The notes: generated by a model from the sequence alone, not told the origin. Counted from the first letter of the stretch, positions 17,046 through 25,428 are shown. The stretch is 64,000 nucleotides of DNA from Mycobacterium sp. Root265 (GCF_001428895.1 NZ_LMJA01000028.1:67972-131971); one strand, 5' to 3'. Program-made: numbers and translations.

Positions 17046-17051
17046 TATCGT
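17046..17051 (+). promoter_or_regulatory. Predicted -10 element, leaderless (DUF2277 gene)
   Basis: TATCGT, 7 nt before the ATG at 17059, so transcription would begin at the start codon. Confidence 0.45.
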
Positions 17052-17058
17052 GGAGGTC

Positions 17059-17322
17059 ATGTGCCGAAACATCACCGAGCTGCGTGGTCTGGAACCGGCA
17101 GCGACATCCGAAGAGATCGAGGCCGCCGCGCGGCAGTACATCCGCAAGATCAGCGGTGTCACCCGTCCCACCGCGGCCAATGCCGACGCGTTCGAGGCCG
17201 CCGTCGCCGAGGTCACCGCCACCACCGAACGGCTATTGGCGCAGTTGCCGCCGCGCAGGCAGCCACCCAAGACGGTGCCGCCGCTGCGTCGCCCCGAGGT
17301 GCGGGCCCGGCTGGGTCTGTGA
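17059..17322 (+). CDS. DUF2277 domain-containing protein
   Basis: An 87-residue protein of unknown function. The conserved DUF2277 opening MCRNI fixes the start at 17059 and is followed by TSEEIEAAARQYIRKISGVTRPTAANADAFEAAVAEV, all helical. A TANNNT hexamer 7 nt upstream suggests a leaderless transcript. The stop overlaps the GTG of the DUF1802 gene (GTGA), so the two are translationally coupled and may act together. Nothing in the sequence indicates an enzymatic site. Confidence 0.85.
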   Translation: MCRNITELRGLEPAATSEEIEAAARQYIRKISGVTRPTAANADAFEAAVAEVTATTERLLAQLPPRRQPPKTVPPLRRPEVRARLGL

Positions 17323-17867
17323 CGACCACCGCGCTCAAGGAATGGGGCGCGGCCGTGCACGCTCTGCTCGACGGCCGCCAGACGGTGCTGTTGCGCAAGG
17401 GCGGTATCCACGAGAAACGCTTCGATCTGGCGGCCGGGGAATTCCTGCTGTTCCCGACGGTCGCGCACAGCCACGCCCAGCGGGTGCGTCCCGAGCACCG
17501 CGAACTGCTCGACAGCGCGGCCGACAGCACCGAACAGGCGATCGTCGTGCGCGCCGGCGCGAAAGTGGTTGCCGCCATTGAGGTCAACCGGCCGGAGGCG
17601 ATCGCCGATATCGCCAATCTGCACATCTGGACCGAGGAGTCGGTGCGGGCCGACCGGCTGGATTTCCGCCCGAAGCGCCGGCTGACGGTGCTGGTGGTGC
17701 AGGCACGTGCGCTGGCCGAACCGGTGCGGCTGCCACGCATCCCCGACTACGGCGGCTGCTCCAGCTGGGTGCAGCTGCCGGTGCCCGAAACCTGTTATGC
17801 CGCACCGGTACACGACATCGACACCCTCAGCGCGGTCGCGCAGCGGGTACGCGACTCAGTGGGCTGA
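17319..17867 (+). CDS. DUF1802 family protein
   Basis: A 182-residue cytoplasmic protein. The GTG at 17319 overlaps the DUF2277 stop; the much longer in-frame reading from 16566 only shadows neighbours. It opens with LKEWGAAVHALLDGRQTVLLRKGGIHEKRF and has FLLFPTVAHSHAQRVRPEH, both typical of DUF1802. Function is unknown. Its last 12 bp overlap the 3' end of the convergent CocE-type hydrolase gene. Confidence 0.85.
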   Translation: MTTTALKEWGAAVHALLDGRQTVLLRKGGIHEKRFDLAAGEFLLFPTVAHSHAQRVRPEHRELLDSAADSTEQAIVVRAGAKVVAAIEVNRPEAIADIANLHIWTEESVRADRLDFRPKRRLTVLVVQARALAEPVRLPRIPDYGGCSSWVQLPVPETCYAAPVHDIDTLSAVAQRVRDSVG

Positions 17868-19505
17868 CGGCGGTCCCGCCGCGGCGGGCAGGATCAGCCT
17901 GGATCGGGCGTCATGGACGACGGTGTGGGTCGCCGGACGCAGCGCCTCGCCGGAGACCGCGGGTTCACCGGTGCCGAGGTTGCGGGCGTAACGCGGATGC
18001 GAGCCGCCGGCCACCAGCACGCGGATCCGGGAACCCGCCGGGAAGCGATGGGCGAGGGCATCGAGTTCGATACGTACCAGCCCTGATTCGGCACCGGCCG
18101 AGAATCTGCGGTACCCGTCGCTCACATTGGTCGAGCGGCCCCGGGCATCGACCTCGCTGATCCGGACGAACACATCATGGTGCGGGTTGTCGGAGCGATG
18201 CGCGAGTTCCAGCACCGGGACACCGACGGTATAGAGGTCGGCGGCCAACGGCTCACCGGTGAAGGTGAGCACATCGGGGCGGGTGGCCAGTGCCGAGTCG
18301 TCGCGGTAACCGCCGTCGGGGGACAGCAGCCGGCCACCGAGCGTGGGGGTGGGGTCCGCGGGGTGATAGGTGAAGCTCGAGGTCGCCCCCGGGTCGGCGG
18401 GCGGCGCATCGCCCAGCCGTGCCCCGGGCAGCAGGTACAGGTCGCGGTGCTCGGTGGCCGGCGGCCAGTCGGGCAGATCCACCCAGCCGTCACCGTGGAT
18501 GTTGATGCGCACCGGATTGCGCCGGGTATCTCTACCGCCGGAGGCCAGATGAGTGTCCAGCCACTGCAGGGTCTCCCGGATCACCGTCGGGCCGCCCTTG
18601 GTCATCATCTGGCTGTGCGTCCAGGGGCCGATCGTCATCGCGGTCGGCACCTCGCGTGCGCGCAGATGGCGGTACTGGTCCAGCGTCTGGTCGAGGAACA
18701 GGTCCTGCCACCCGCTGAGCAGCAGCACCGGGATGTTCACCCGGTCCAGTGCCTCGGTGGCGGCCAGCCGCCGCCAGTGCTCGGGGTCCTCCTCGGGTGG
18801 TTGCAGCCAGGACTCGTACCACTGGGCGCCGTCTCCGAGCAGGGCCCGTCCACCCGCGCCCAGCGGTAGATCCAGCGCGGCCGCGCCGACGCGGCGGCCC
18901 GCGGTGGCCTGACGGACCACGGCCTGGGCCAGGCCCGGCTCCTCCTGATGCGACACCATGTCGCTCCAGCCCAGGAAGTCGTTGAGCGAGAACGACCCGG
19001 TGCCCCATGAGGATTGGGCGAAATCGTGCGGACCGACGGTGATGACGGCGGCGGCCAGCTCCGGCGGTGGATCGGTGAGCAGTGCCCACTGGGTGAACCC
19101 CAGATAGGACAGGCCGATGGTGGCGAAGGTGCCGGTGAACCAGGGCTGTTCGCGCAGCCACCCGACGGTGTCTGCGCCGTCGTCGGCCTCGTTGACCATC
19201 GGGGTGAACTCGCCGCCGGAGCCGAATGTGCCTCGCACGCTCTGGAATACGACGTGGTAGCCACGCGTGGCATAGATGCTGCCGAACAGCACGGTGAACG
19301 GGAACCGTCGGCCGTAGGGTGCGCGGACCAGCAGGGTGCCCGCCGGGCGCGCGGTCAGCGGTTCGTAGTGGTCGGCGAGCAGTTCCACGCCGTCGCGCAT
19401 CGGCACCGGGACCCGGCGATGTACGACGTAGTCGGTGGTCGGGGTGGGCAGGTGCAGGGCCCGACTCAGTGCGTTCCGGGCATACCGCGAAGTTCGTGAG
19501 CTCAC
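17856..19505 (-). CDS. CocE/NonD-family hydrolase (X-Pro dipeptidyl-peptidase S15 fold)
   Basis: A 549-residue serine hydrolase. The alpha/beta-hydrolase domain carries the nucleophile in GLSYLGF (about residue 123), the acid in LSGWQDLF and the histidine in GPWTHSQM. The C-terminal half is the jelly-roll domain of the CocE/PepX_C group, ending with AGSRIRVLVAGGSHPRYARN. Relatives cleave esters, amides or X-Pro peptides; the substrate here is unknown. The GTG at 19505 is preceded at 7 nt by TAGCCT, consistent with a leaderless start. Confidence 0.9.
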   Translation of the reverse strand: MSSRTSRYARNALSRALHLPTPTTDYVVHRRVPVPMRDGVELLADHYEPLTARPAGTLLVRAPYGRRFPFTVLFGSIYATRGYHVVFQSVRGTFGSGGEFTPMVNEADDGADTVGWLREQPWFTGTFATIGLSYLGFTQWALLTDPPPELAAAVITVGPHDFAQSSWGTGSFSLNDFLGWSDMVSHQEEPGLAQAVVRQATAGRRVGAAALDLPLGAGGRALLGDGAQWYESWLQPPEEDPEHWRRLAATEALDRVNIPVLLLSGWQDLFLDQTLDQYRHLRAREVPTAMTIGPWTHSQMMTKGGPTVIRETLQWLDTHLASGGRDTRRNPVRINIHGDGWVDLPDWPPATEHRDLYLLPGARLGDAPPADPGATSSFTYHPADPTPTLGGRLLSPDGGYRDDSALATRPDVLTFTGEPLAADLYTVGVPVLELAHRSDNPHHDVFVRISEVDARGRSTNVSDGYRRFSAGAESGLVRIELDALAHRFPAGSRIRVLVAGGSHPRYARNLGTGEPAVSGEALRPATHTVVHDARSRLILPAAAGPPSAH

Positions 19506-19512
19506 CTAATAA

Positions 19513-19518
19513 AGGCTA
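19513..19518 (-). promoter_or_regulatory. Predicted -10 element, leaderless (CocE-type gene)
   Basis: TAGCCT on the minus strand, 7 nt before the GTG at 19505. Confidence 0.45.
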
Positions 19519-19525
19519 CGCGGGG

Positions 19526-20098
19526 CTAGAACTTGTAGTACGGCACCAGTTCGTGGGCCCGCTGCATGTTGATCTGCAGGCAGTCCGGCCGGTCCGGCGA
19601 ATGGATCGGGGAGTAGAACACCGACTGCTGCAACACGCCGTAGCTGGTCTTGAAGGCGATCATGCAGGTGACCCACCAGCGGTCGTTCCAGTCGGTGGGC
19701 TTCATGATCCAGAACTGGGCGGCGCGGTGCCCGTCGATGTCGAGTTCGACGGCGTCGGCGGGCAGGGTCGCCTCATAGGTTCGCCAGACGAATGCCTCGA
19801 CGGCCATCTGATAGTTGCCTGCGTCGTAATGGCAGCGCAGCCCGTCTTCGGGTGTGGGCGGGGTGACCGCCAGCCCGATCCGCTGCACGACGTCGAGCGG
19901 AATCTCGGCGCACGGGTCGAACGGCTTGGGATCGACGGTCTCGATGACCGGCCACTTGATGGTCGTGGACACGTTGGTCATCGGCAGGTCACTGGCCCGG
20001 ACCTGGGCGGGAGTCCCGACCGGATTGGCCTGCCACACCACGATCACCGCGGCGACGAGCGCACACAGCGCCGACAACAGCCGCAGCTTGGCAGCCAT
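19526..20098 (-). CDS. DUF3558-like secreted or membrane-anchored protein
   Basis: A 190-residue protein with an N-terminal hydrophobic segment (LLSALCALVAAVIVVWQA) that is either a signal peptide or an anchor. No lipobox cysteine is visible. The body has FDPCAEIPLDVVQRIGL and LRCHYDAGNYQMAVEAFVW, which resemble mycobacterial DUF3558 proteins, usually cell-envelope proteins of unknown role. The ATG at 20098 is preferred because of a G-rich stretch just upstream; an ATG at 20119 is the alternative. It is divergent from pptH with a KstR-like palindrome between them. Confidence 0.78.
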   Translation of the reverse strand: MAAKLRLLSALCALVAAVIVVWQANPVGTPAQVRASDLPMTNVSTTIKWPVIETVDPKPFDPCAEIPLDVVQRIGLAVTPPTPEDGLRCHYDAGNYQMAVEAFVWRTYEATLPADAVELDIDGHRAAQFWIMKPTDWNDRWWVTCMIAFKTSYGVLQQSVFYSPIHSPDRPDCLQINMQRAHELVPYYKF

Positions 20099-20157
20099 CA
20101 CACCCCCATACATCGTCATCCGACCCGAGGGTCCGAGCGGAGCCCTGCCGGGAGTCT

Positions 20158-20179
20158 AAACGAGAACAGGTTCTAGTTT
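20158..20179. promoter_or_regulatory. KstR-like palindrome between the DUF3558 gene and pptH
   Basis: Half sites AAACGAGAAC and GTTCTAGTTT, separated by AG, differ at one position. The core matches the KstR consensus TNNAACNNGTTNNA at all but the first fixed base. It lies about 40 bp upstream of the predicted pptH -10 element. Confidence 0.55.
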
Positions 20180-20218
20180 GCCTCCTTCGGTCATCTCGAA
20201 GGCAACCGGGGCTGCCAG

Positions 20219-20224
20219 TAGGCT
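20219..20224 (+). promoter_or_regulatory. Predicted -10 element (pptH)
   Basis: TAGGCT, 8 nt before the GTG at 20233; leaderless or nearly so. Confidence 0.4.
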
Positions 20225-20232
20225 GGACCGTT

Positions 20233-21195
20233 GTGTCCATGCCGTCACGAGAACAACGCCGACCGGTGCTGTGGGCGATCAGCGACCTGCACACCGGTCA
20301 CACCGGTAATAAGCCCGTCACCGAGTCGCTCTACCCGTCGAGCCCGGACGACTGGCTGATCGTCGCCGGCGACGTCGGGGAACGCACCGATGAGATCCGC
20401 TGGGCGCTCGATCTGCTGCGGAAACGGTTCGCCAAGGTGATCTGGGTGCCGGGCAACCACGAGCTGTGGACCACCAACAAGGACCCGATGCAGATCTTCG
20501 GGCGGGCCCGCTACGACTACCTGGTCGACATGTGCGACCAGATGGGCGTCGTGACGCCCGAGCATCCGTTCCCGGTGTGGAACGAAGAGGGCGGACCGGC
20601 GACCATCGTGCCGATGTTCGTGCTCTACGACTATTCGTTCCTGCCCGAGGGCACGGCCACCAAGGCCGAAGGTCTGGCGCTGGCCAAGGAGCGCAATATC
20701 GTGGGCACCGACGAGTACCTGCTCTCGGCCGAGCCGTACGCGACGCGCGACGCCTGGTGCCGCGACCGGGTGGCGCACACCCGCAAGCGGCTCGAAGACC
20801 TCGACTGGATGACGCCGACGGTGCTGGTGAACCATTTCCCGCTGGTGCGTGAACCCTGCGATGCGATGTTCTATCCGGAGTTCGCGCTGTGGTGCGGCAC
20901 CACGGCCACCAAGGACTGGCACACCCGCTACAACGCCATCTGCTCGGTGTACGGGCATCTGCACATTCCGCGGACCACCTGGTATGACGGGGTGCGGTTC
21001 GAGGAGGTCTCGGTCGGCTATCCGCGAGAATGGCGGCGCCGCAAGCCCTATCGCTGGCTGCGACAGATTCTGCCGGACCCGAAGTACGCCCCCGGGTATC
21101 TCAACGACTTCGGGGGACACTTCGAGATCACCGAGGAGATGCGGGAGAACGCCCAGAAGATGCAGGACAGGATCAAGTCGCGGAGGGGCGTCTAG
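20233..21195 (+). CDS. pptH: Metallophosphoesterase, PptH-like phosphopantetheinyl hydrolase
   Basis: A 320-residue calcineurin-type phosphoesterase. Metal-binding motifs are ISDLHTGH, VAGDVGE, VPGNHELW, VNHFPLVREP and YGHLHIPRT. It matches the Rv2795c position beside pptT. That M. tuberculosis enzyme, PptH, removes phosphopantetheine from carrier proteins and so opposes PptT. The GTG at 20233 is chosen because TAGGCT lies 8 nt upstream; an ATG two codons later (20239) is possible. The stop shares a base with the pptT start, so the transferase and hydrolase are made together. A KstR-like box lies upstream. Confidence 0.93.
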   Translation: MSMPSREQRRPVLWAISDLHTGHTGNKPVTESLYPSSPDDWLIVAGDVGERTDEIRWALDLLRKRFAKVIWVPGNHELWTTNKDPMQIFGRARYDYLVDMCDQMGVVTPEHPFPVWNEEGGPATIVPMFVLYDYSFLPEGTATKAEGLALAKERNIVGTDEYLLSAEPYATRDAWCRDRVAHTRKRLEDLDWMTPTVLVNHFPLVREPCDAMFYPEFALWCGTTATKDWHTRYNAICSVYGHLHIPRTTWYDGVRFEEVSVGYPREWRRRKPYRWLRQILPDPKYAPGYLNDFGGHFEITEEMRENAQKMQDRIKSRRGV

Positions 21196-21851
21196 TGCTG
21201 CTGCCCGCTGTGGTGCCGGACCTGGTGTTCACCGCCGAGTTGTACGACGATCCGCCGGACCTGGTGCCGCTGCCGGAGGAGGAGCCGCTGGTGGCGCGCT
21301 CGGTGGCCAAGCGCCGCAACGAGTTCGTCACCGTGCGGCACTGTGCCCGGATCGCCCTCGGTCAGATCGGGGTGGCGCCGGTGCCGATTCTCAAGGGCGA
21401 CAAGGGTGAGCCGTGCTGGCCCGACGGCGTCGTCGGGAGCCTCACGCACTGTGACGGTTTCCGCGGCGCGGTGGTCGGGCGCCAGAGCGAGATCCGGTCG
21501 GTGGGTATCGATGCCGAGCCGCACGATGTGCTGCCCAAGGGAGTGCTGGACGCGATCAGCCTGCCGGTCGAGCGCACGCAGCTCTCGACGCTTCCGCACG
21601 ATCTGCACTGGGATCGAATCCTGTTCTGCGCCAAGGAGGCCACCTACAAGGCCTGGTACCCGCTGACGCATCGCTGGCTGGGTTTCGAGGATGCGCACAT
21701 CACCTTCACCCTCGACGCCTCCGGCAGCGCGGGCACGTTCCGGTCCCGCATCCTGATCGATCCCGCGGCTGAGCACGGTCCGCCGCTGACCGCGCTGGAT
21801 GGTCGGTGGTCGGTGGCCGAAGGTATCGCGCTGACGGCGATCACACTGTGA
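21195..21851 (+). CDS. pptT: 4'-phosphopantetheinyl transferase PptT
   Basis: A 218-residue Sfp-type transferase that moves phosphopantetheine from CoA onto carrier domains of type I polyketide synthases, NRPS and carrier proteins needed for mycolate and siderophore synthesis. Motifs are [10 protein letters not shown], the Mg-binding [12 protein letters not shown] and the signature [20 protein letters not shown]. The GTG at 21195 has GGAGGGG upstream inside pptH. Length is close to M. tuberculosis PptT (about 227 residues). Its stop overlaps the truB start (GTGA), giving a pptH-pptT-truB operon. Confidence 0.95.
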   Translation: MLLPAVVPDLVFTAELYDDPPDLVPLPEEEPLVARSVAKRRNEFVTVRHCARIALGQIGVAPVPILKGDKGEPCWPDGVVGSLTHCDGFRGAVVGRQSEIRSVGIDAEPHDVLPKGVLDAISLPVERTQLSTLPHDLHWDRILFCAKEATYKAWYPLTHRWLGFEDAHITFTLDASGSAGTFRSRILIDPAAEHGPPLTALDGRWSVAEGIALTAITL

Positions 21852-22777
21852 GCAGGCCGCCGGCGGGCAGGAGCGCAGCGACCGGGGGATCGACGCAGCC
21901 CGAACCCGGTCTGGTGATCGTCGACAAGCCGGGCGGGATGACCAGTCATGACGTCGTGGGCCGCTGCCGGCGCCTGTTCGGCACCCGCAAGGTCGGCCAC
22001 GCCGGCACGCTGGACCCGATGGCCACCGGGGTGCTCGTCATCGGGATCGAGCGCGCCACCAAGATCCTCGGCCTGATCACCGGCACCGACAAGTCCTATG
22101 CCGCCACCATCCGGCTGGGGCAGACCACGTCCACCGAGGACGCCGAGGGAGACGTGCTGCAGACCGTCCCGGCCGAACAGGTGACCGATGACCAGATCGC
22201 TGCCGCGGTATCCGCGCTGCGCGGCAGCATCGACCAGGTGCCCTCGACGGTCAGTGCGATCAAGGTGGCCGGGGAGCGTTCCTACACGTTGGCCCGCGAG
22301 GGCCGCGCCGTCGAACTGCCCGCCCGGCCGGTGCGTATCGAACGCTTCGACGTGCTCGCGGTGCGCAGACACTCGGGCTTCGCCGATGTGGATGTGGTGG
22401 TCGACTGCTCGTCGGGCACCTACATCCGGGCGCTGGCCCGCGACGTGGGCGACGCCCTCGGGGTGGGTGGGCATCTCACGGCGCTGCGGCGCACCGCGGT
22501 CGGCCGGTACGGACTCGGCGAGGCCCGCACGCTCGATGATCTCGCCGAACAGGCCCAGTTGTCCTACAGCCTGGACGAGGCCTGCCTGCTGGGCTTCCCG
22601 CGCCGCGATCTCACCGAGTCGGAGGTGGTCGACACCAGTCACGGCCGCCCGCTGGCGCCGGCCGGGATCTCCGGGGTGTACGCGGCCACCGCCGCCGACG
22701 GACGGGTGATCGCGCTGCTGGAGGACGGCACCTCGCGCACCAAGCCCGTGGTCGTGCTGCGGCCGGCCACACTCTGA
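21848..22777 (+). CDS. truB: tRNA pseudouridine(55) synthase TruB
   Basis: A 309-residue enzyme forming pseudouridine 55 in the T-loop of tRNAs. The catalytic aspartate lies in [15 protein letters not shown]. Other family blocks are [28 protein letters not shown] and [13 protein letters not shown]. The GTG at 21848 overlaps the pptT stop. Translational coupling to pptT is conserved with the M. tuberculosis order Rv2795c-Rv2794c-Rv2793c. Confidence 0.96.
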   Translation: MSRPPAGRSAATGGSTQPEPGLVIVDKPGGMTSHDVVGRCRRLFGTRKVGHAGTLDPMATGVLVIGIERATKILGLITGTDKSYAATIRLGQTTSTEDAEGDVLQTVPAEQVTDDQIAAAVSALRGSIDQVPSTVSAIKVAGERSYTLAREGRAVELPARPVRIERFDVLAVRRHSGFADVDVVVDCSSGTYIRALARDVGDALGVGGHLTALRRTAVGRYGLGEARTLDDLAEQAQLSYSLDEACLLGFPRRDLTESEVVDTSHGRPLAPAGISGVYAATAADGRVIALLEDGTSRTKPVVVLRPATL

Positions 22778-22786
22778 GGAGCGAGC

Positions 22787-22870
22787 GTTGTGCGCCGCGC
22801 GCAGTTTGCTGAAGCGCCGGCTCGACGCCCCCGTACCGGTCTGCGGGACGGGTGCGGTTCGGCGCACAAC
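22787..22870. repeat. Long-range inverted repeat downstream of truB
   Basis: GTTGTGCGCCG at 22787-22797 is exactly complementary to CGGCGCACAAC at 22860-22870. A smaller CCCGT/ACGGG pairing lies inside the loop. It follows the truB stop by 9 nt and has no T-run. It may be a tract-less terminator or a structured RNA. Confidence 0.45.
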
Positions 22871-23016
22871 CGTTCACCCAAACTGCGACCCGGAACACAC
22901 GCCACGGGCCATTTCCGGCCCCGCCGCATGTCCATATGCCCCTTGCTGTGGAACGCAAACCCCGTTATCAGGTTCCCGTCAGCTTCCGGTGCGTTTTATT
23001 AGCCAAATCCCAGGCT

Positions 23017-23036
23017 TTCGGCGAACTTTTGCCGAA
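23017..23036. promoter_or_regulatory. Inverted repeat upstream of the SRPBCC gene
   Basis: TTCGGC, 8 nt, GCCGAA, ending 20 bp before the ATG at 23057. It is a candidate operator or a start-proximal hairpin. The rest of the 279-bp gap (22778-23056) holds the repeat at 22787-22870 and no gene. Confidence 0.35.
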
Positions 23037-23056
23037 CCTCGGGCGTTGTAACAGTC

Positions 23057-23677
23057 ATGAGCGCACATGCACCGATTTGCGACCACCCGCTGTTCAACTA
23101 CCAGCCCGCGTGGGCACAGGGCCGCGGCGCCGCCGTGGGCCACGTGACCCGGCACGCGAACCTGTCGGCCACCCCGGCCGCGCTGTGGTCGGTGCTCGCA
23201 GATCCGCGCACCTGGTCCGACTGGCTCACGGTGCACCAGCGCTGGATGGCCGAGCCGCGCGCACAGTTCGTGCCCGGCGCCCGCATGACGGCCGAGACCG
23301 TGATGCTGGGGGTCTCCAACACCGTCGAGTGGACGGTCGAGTCGGCGATCGCGCCCGGGACGCTGGTTCTCATCGGCGCCGGCGAGTCCGGCATGCGCAC
23401 CCGGCTGACGTTCTGGATCAGCCCCGCCGAGGAGGGCTCGCGGCTCACCATCACCTCCGAGGTGGCCGGTGAGCTGCTGAACGACGCCATCGTCGGAGCC
23501 ATCGAGCAGGACGGCGCCGAGCAGTTGGATCGCAGCATTGCGCTGCTGGAGGACCTCGCCATCGTGGTGCCCGAGCAGCAGCCTGTCCGTCCGTCGCTGC
23601 GTCTGGTGCATTCCGCGCCTGCCGCCACCGACGAGCCCCGGCGGACCGGCAGTGCGCACCTGAAGATGGCGCGTTAG
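23057..23677 (+). CDS. SRPBCC family protein
   Basis: A 206-residue protein with a START/polyketide-cyclase-like fold. Visible blocks are the opening strand and first helix, VTRHANLSATPAALWSVLADPRTWSDW, then the strand WTVESAIAPGTLVLIGAGE and the C-terminal helix GAEQLDRSIALLEDL. Such proteins bind hydrophobic ligands or act as cyclases or toxin-like factors. The last 45 residues are Pro/Ala-rich and probably disordered. It is convergent with mntR, overlapping it by 4 bp. The ligand is unknown. Confidence 0.85.
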   Translation: MSAHAPICDHPLFNYQPAWAQGRGAAVGHVTRHANLSATPAALWSVLADPRTWSDWLTVHQRWMAEPRAQFVPGARMTAETVMLGVSNTVEWTVESAIAPGTLVLIGAGESGMRTRLTFWISPAEEGSRLTITSEVAGELLNDAIVGAIEQDGAEQLDRSIALLEDLAIVVPEQQPVRPSLRLVHSAPAATDEPRRTGSAHLKMAR

Positions 23678-24372
23678 ACGACCCAGATCGCTTCTGCGGC
23701 AGGGCTGCCCAAGTCCACCGTGGTGACGGATCCCTCGGTGTCGGCCGGACTGTGCACGGCCACCGAGATCATCCCGGCGAAATCGCGGCGGGCGACCACC
23801 TGCAGACGCGAATCCAAGGCGATACCGACACTGTCGAAATAGCGCAGCATCTCGGGGTCGGCATCGGAGATGCGGGCCACGGTGCCGTCCTCGCCGTCGG
23901 CGCAGATGGAGAGCTGGCGTGCCGGCGGTGTCGGAACCCGCCCGTCGGGCGCCGGAATCGGATCGCCGTGCGGATCGCGGGTCGGGAACCCCAGCTTGGC
24001 GTCGATCCGGTCCAGCATCCGGTCGGACACCGCGTGTTCGAGGATCTCGGCCTCGTCGTGCACCTCGTCCCAGCCGTAGCCGAGTTCGCGCACCAGGAAC
24101 GTCTCCATCAGGCGGTGCCTGCGCACCATCGCCAACGCGGCCTGCCGGCCCGCTTCGGTGAGCGTCACCGCGCCGTACTTCGCGTGATCGACCAACCCCT
24201 GATCGGCCAGCTTGCGGATGGATTCCGATGCGGTGCTCGCCGAGACGCCGATGCGCTCGGCCAGCAGCTTGGTGCTGACCTTGTCCGGTGACCATTCCTG
24301 GGCCGTCCAGATCACTTTCAGGTAATCCTGCGCAACCGTCGTCAAGTCCTGCGGGTTGCTGTTGGAATCCAC
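23674..24372 (-). CDS. mntR: DtxR-family manganese-dependent regulator (MntR/SirR)
   Basis: A 232-residue metal-dependent repressor, ortholog by position of Rv2788 (SirR/MntR). The winged HTH reads STKLLAERIGVSASTASESIRKLADQGLVDHAKYG. The dimerisation/metal domain contains RRHRLMETFLVRELG, DEVHDEAEILEHAVSDRMLDRID and a C-terminal SH3-like (FeoA) domain with LDSRLQVVARRDF. It is expected to repress manganese uptake genes when Mn is sufficient. The GTG at 24372 follows TAAACT at 8 nt. An AGGCAA/TTGCCT palindrome immediately upstream overlaps that -10, indicating autoregulation. Confidence 0.93.
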   Translation of the reverse strand: MDSNSNPQDLTTVAQDYLKVIWTAQEWSPDKVSTKLLAERIGVSASTASESIRKLADQGLVDHAKYGAVTLTEAGRQAALAMVRRHRLMETFLVRELGYGWDEVHDEAEILEHAVSDRMLDRIDAKLGFPTRDPHGDPIPAPDGRVPTPPARQLSICADGEDGTVARISDADPEMLRYFDSVGIALDSRLQVVARRDFAGMISVAVHSPADTEGSVTTVDLGSPAAEAIWVV

Positions 24373-24380
24373 GGTTACTG

Positions 24381-24386
24381 AGTTTA
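24381..24386 (-). promoter_or_regulatory. Predicted -10 element (mntR)
   Basis: TAAACT on the minus strand, 8 nt before the GTG at 24372. It abuts the MntR-box palindrome. Confidence 0.4.
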
Positions 24387-24400
24387 GGCAATCTTTGCCT
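24386..24400. promoter_or_regulatory. Predicted MntR box
   Basis: AGGCAA-TCT-TTGCCT, a perfect inverted repeat with a 3-nt spacer. It resembles mycobacterial MntR boxes (TTAGGCAA-type half sites) and lies between the mntR start (24372) and the ribF -10 element (24441). Confidence 0.65.
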
Positions 24401-24440
24401 CATCCGGGTATCCGAAGCTGACGGCGGCGACCGCGCGCCG

Positions 24441-24446
24441 TAGGCT
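24441..24446 (+). promoter_or_regulatory. Predicted -10 element, leaderless (ribF)
   Basis: TAGGCT, 7 nt before the GTG at 24454. Confidence 0.5.
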
Positions 24447-24453
24447 TGCGGCT

Positions 24454-25428
24454 GTGCAGCGGTGGCGGGGCCGGGACGACATCCCCACAGACTGGGGCCG
24501 ATGTGTCCTCACGATCGGCGTGTTCGACGGTGTCCACCGTGGCCACGCCGAACTGATCAGCCATGCCGTGAAGTCCGGGCGGTCGCGCGGAGTTCCCACG
24601 GTGCTGATGACCTTCGACCCGCACCCCATGGAAGTGGTGTTCCCGGGCAGTCATCCGGCGCAGCTGACGACGCTGACCCGGCGGGCCGAACTCGTCGAGG
24701 AAACCGGCATCGACGTCTTTCTGGTGATGCCGTTCACCGCCGACTTCATGAAGCTCACCCCGGAGCGCTACATCCACGAGCTGCTCGTCGAGAGCCTGCA
24801 TGTGGTCGAGGTCGTGGTGGGGGAGAACTTCACCTTCGGCAAGAAGGCCGCGGGCAACGTCAACCTGCTGCGCAAGGCCGGTGAACGATTCGGTTTCGCC
24901 GTGGAAGGGATGACGCTGGTGTCCGAGTCTGACCGCGACGAGTCCGTCACCTTCTCTTCCACCTATATCCGGTCCTGCGTGGACGCCGGTGACGTGGTCG
25001 CCGCCGCCGAGGCGCTGGGCCGACCGCACCGGGTCGAGGGTGTCGTGGTCCGCGGTGACGGCCGCGGCCGGGTCCTGGGTTTCCCGACCGCCAATGTGGC
25101 GCCGCCCATGCATTCGGCCATTCCGGCCGACGGCGTGTACGCGGCGTGGTTCACCGTGCTCGGGCACGGACCGGTGGTCGGCACCGTGACTCCCGGGGAG
25201 CGCTATCAGGCGGCGGTGTCGGTGGGCACCAACCCGACGTTCTCCGGGCGCACCCGCACCGTTGAGGCCTTCGTGCTGGACACCGAGGCCGACCTGTACG
25301 GCCAGCATGTCGCCGTCGACTTCGTGGCGCGCATCCGCGGGCAGGAGAAGTTCGATTCGGTCGACGATCTGGTGGTGGCCATGGGTGGTGACACCGACCG
25401 GGCCCGCACGATTCTCGCCGCGGGTTGA
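24454..25428 (+). CDS. ribF: Bifunctional riboflavin kinase/FAD synthetase RibF
   Basis: A 324-residue enzyme converting riboflavin to FMN and then FAD. The N-terminal nucleotidyltransferase domain has TIGVFDGVHRGH and MTFDPHPMEVVFPG, then FSSTYIRS. The C-terminal kinase domain (from about residue 185) has GRGRVLGFPTANV, GVYAAWFTV and VSVGTNPTF. The GTG start at 24454 has no Shine-Dalgarno sequence but a TAGGCT 7 nt upstream, consistent with a leaderless mRNA. It is followed after 97 bp by rpsO, the conserved order. Confidence 0.96.
   Translation: MQRWRGRDDIPTDWGRCVLTIGVFDGVHRGHAELISHAVKSGRSRGVPTVLMTFDPHPMEVVFPGSHPAQLTTLTRRAELVEETGIDVFLVMPFTADFMKLTPERYIHELLVESLHVVEVVVGENFTFGKKAAGNVNLLRKAGERFGFAVEGMTLVSESDRDESVTFSSTYIRSCVDAGDVVAAAEALGRPHRVEGVVVRGDGRGRVLGFPTANVAPPMHSAIPADGVYAAWFTVLGHGPVVGTVTPGERYQAAVSVGTNPTFSGRTRTVEAFVLDTEADLYGQHVAVDFVARIRGQEKFDSVDDLVVAMGGDTDRARTILAAG

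Noticed and set aside
23017-23036. Second MntR or IdeR box before the SRPBCC gene
   Set aside because: Half sites TTCGGC/GCCGAA do not match MntR or IdeR consensus.
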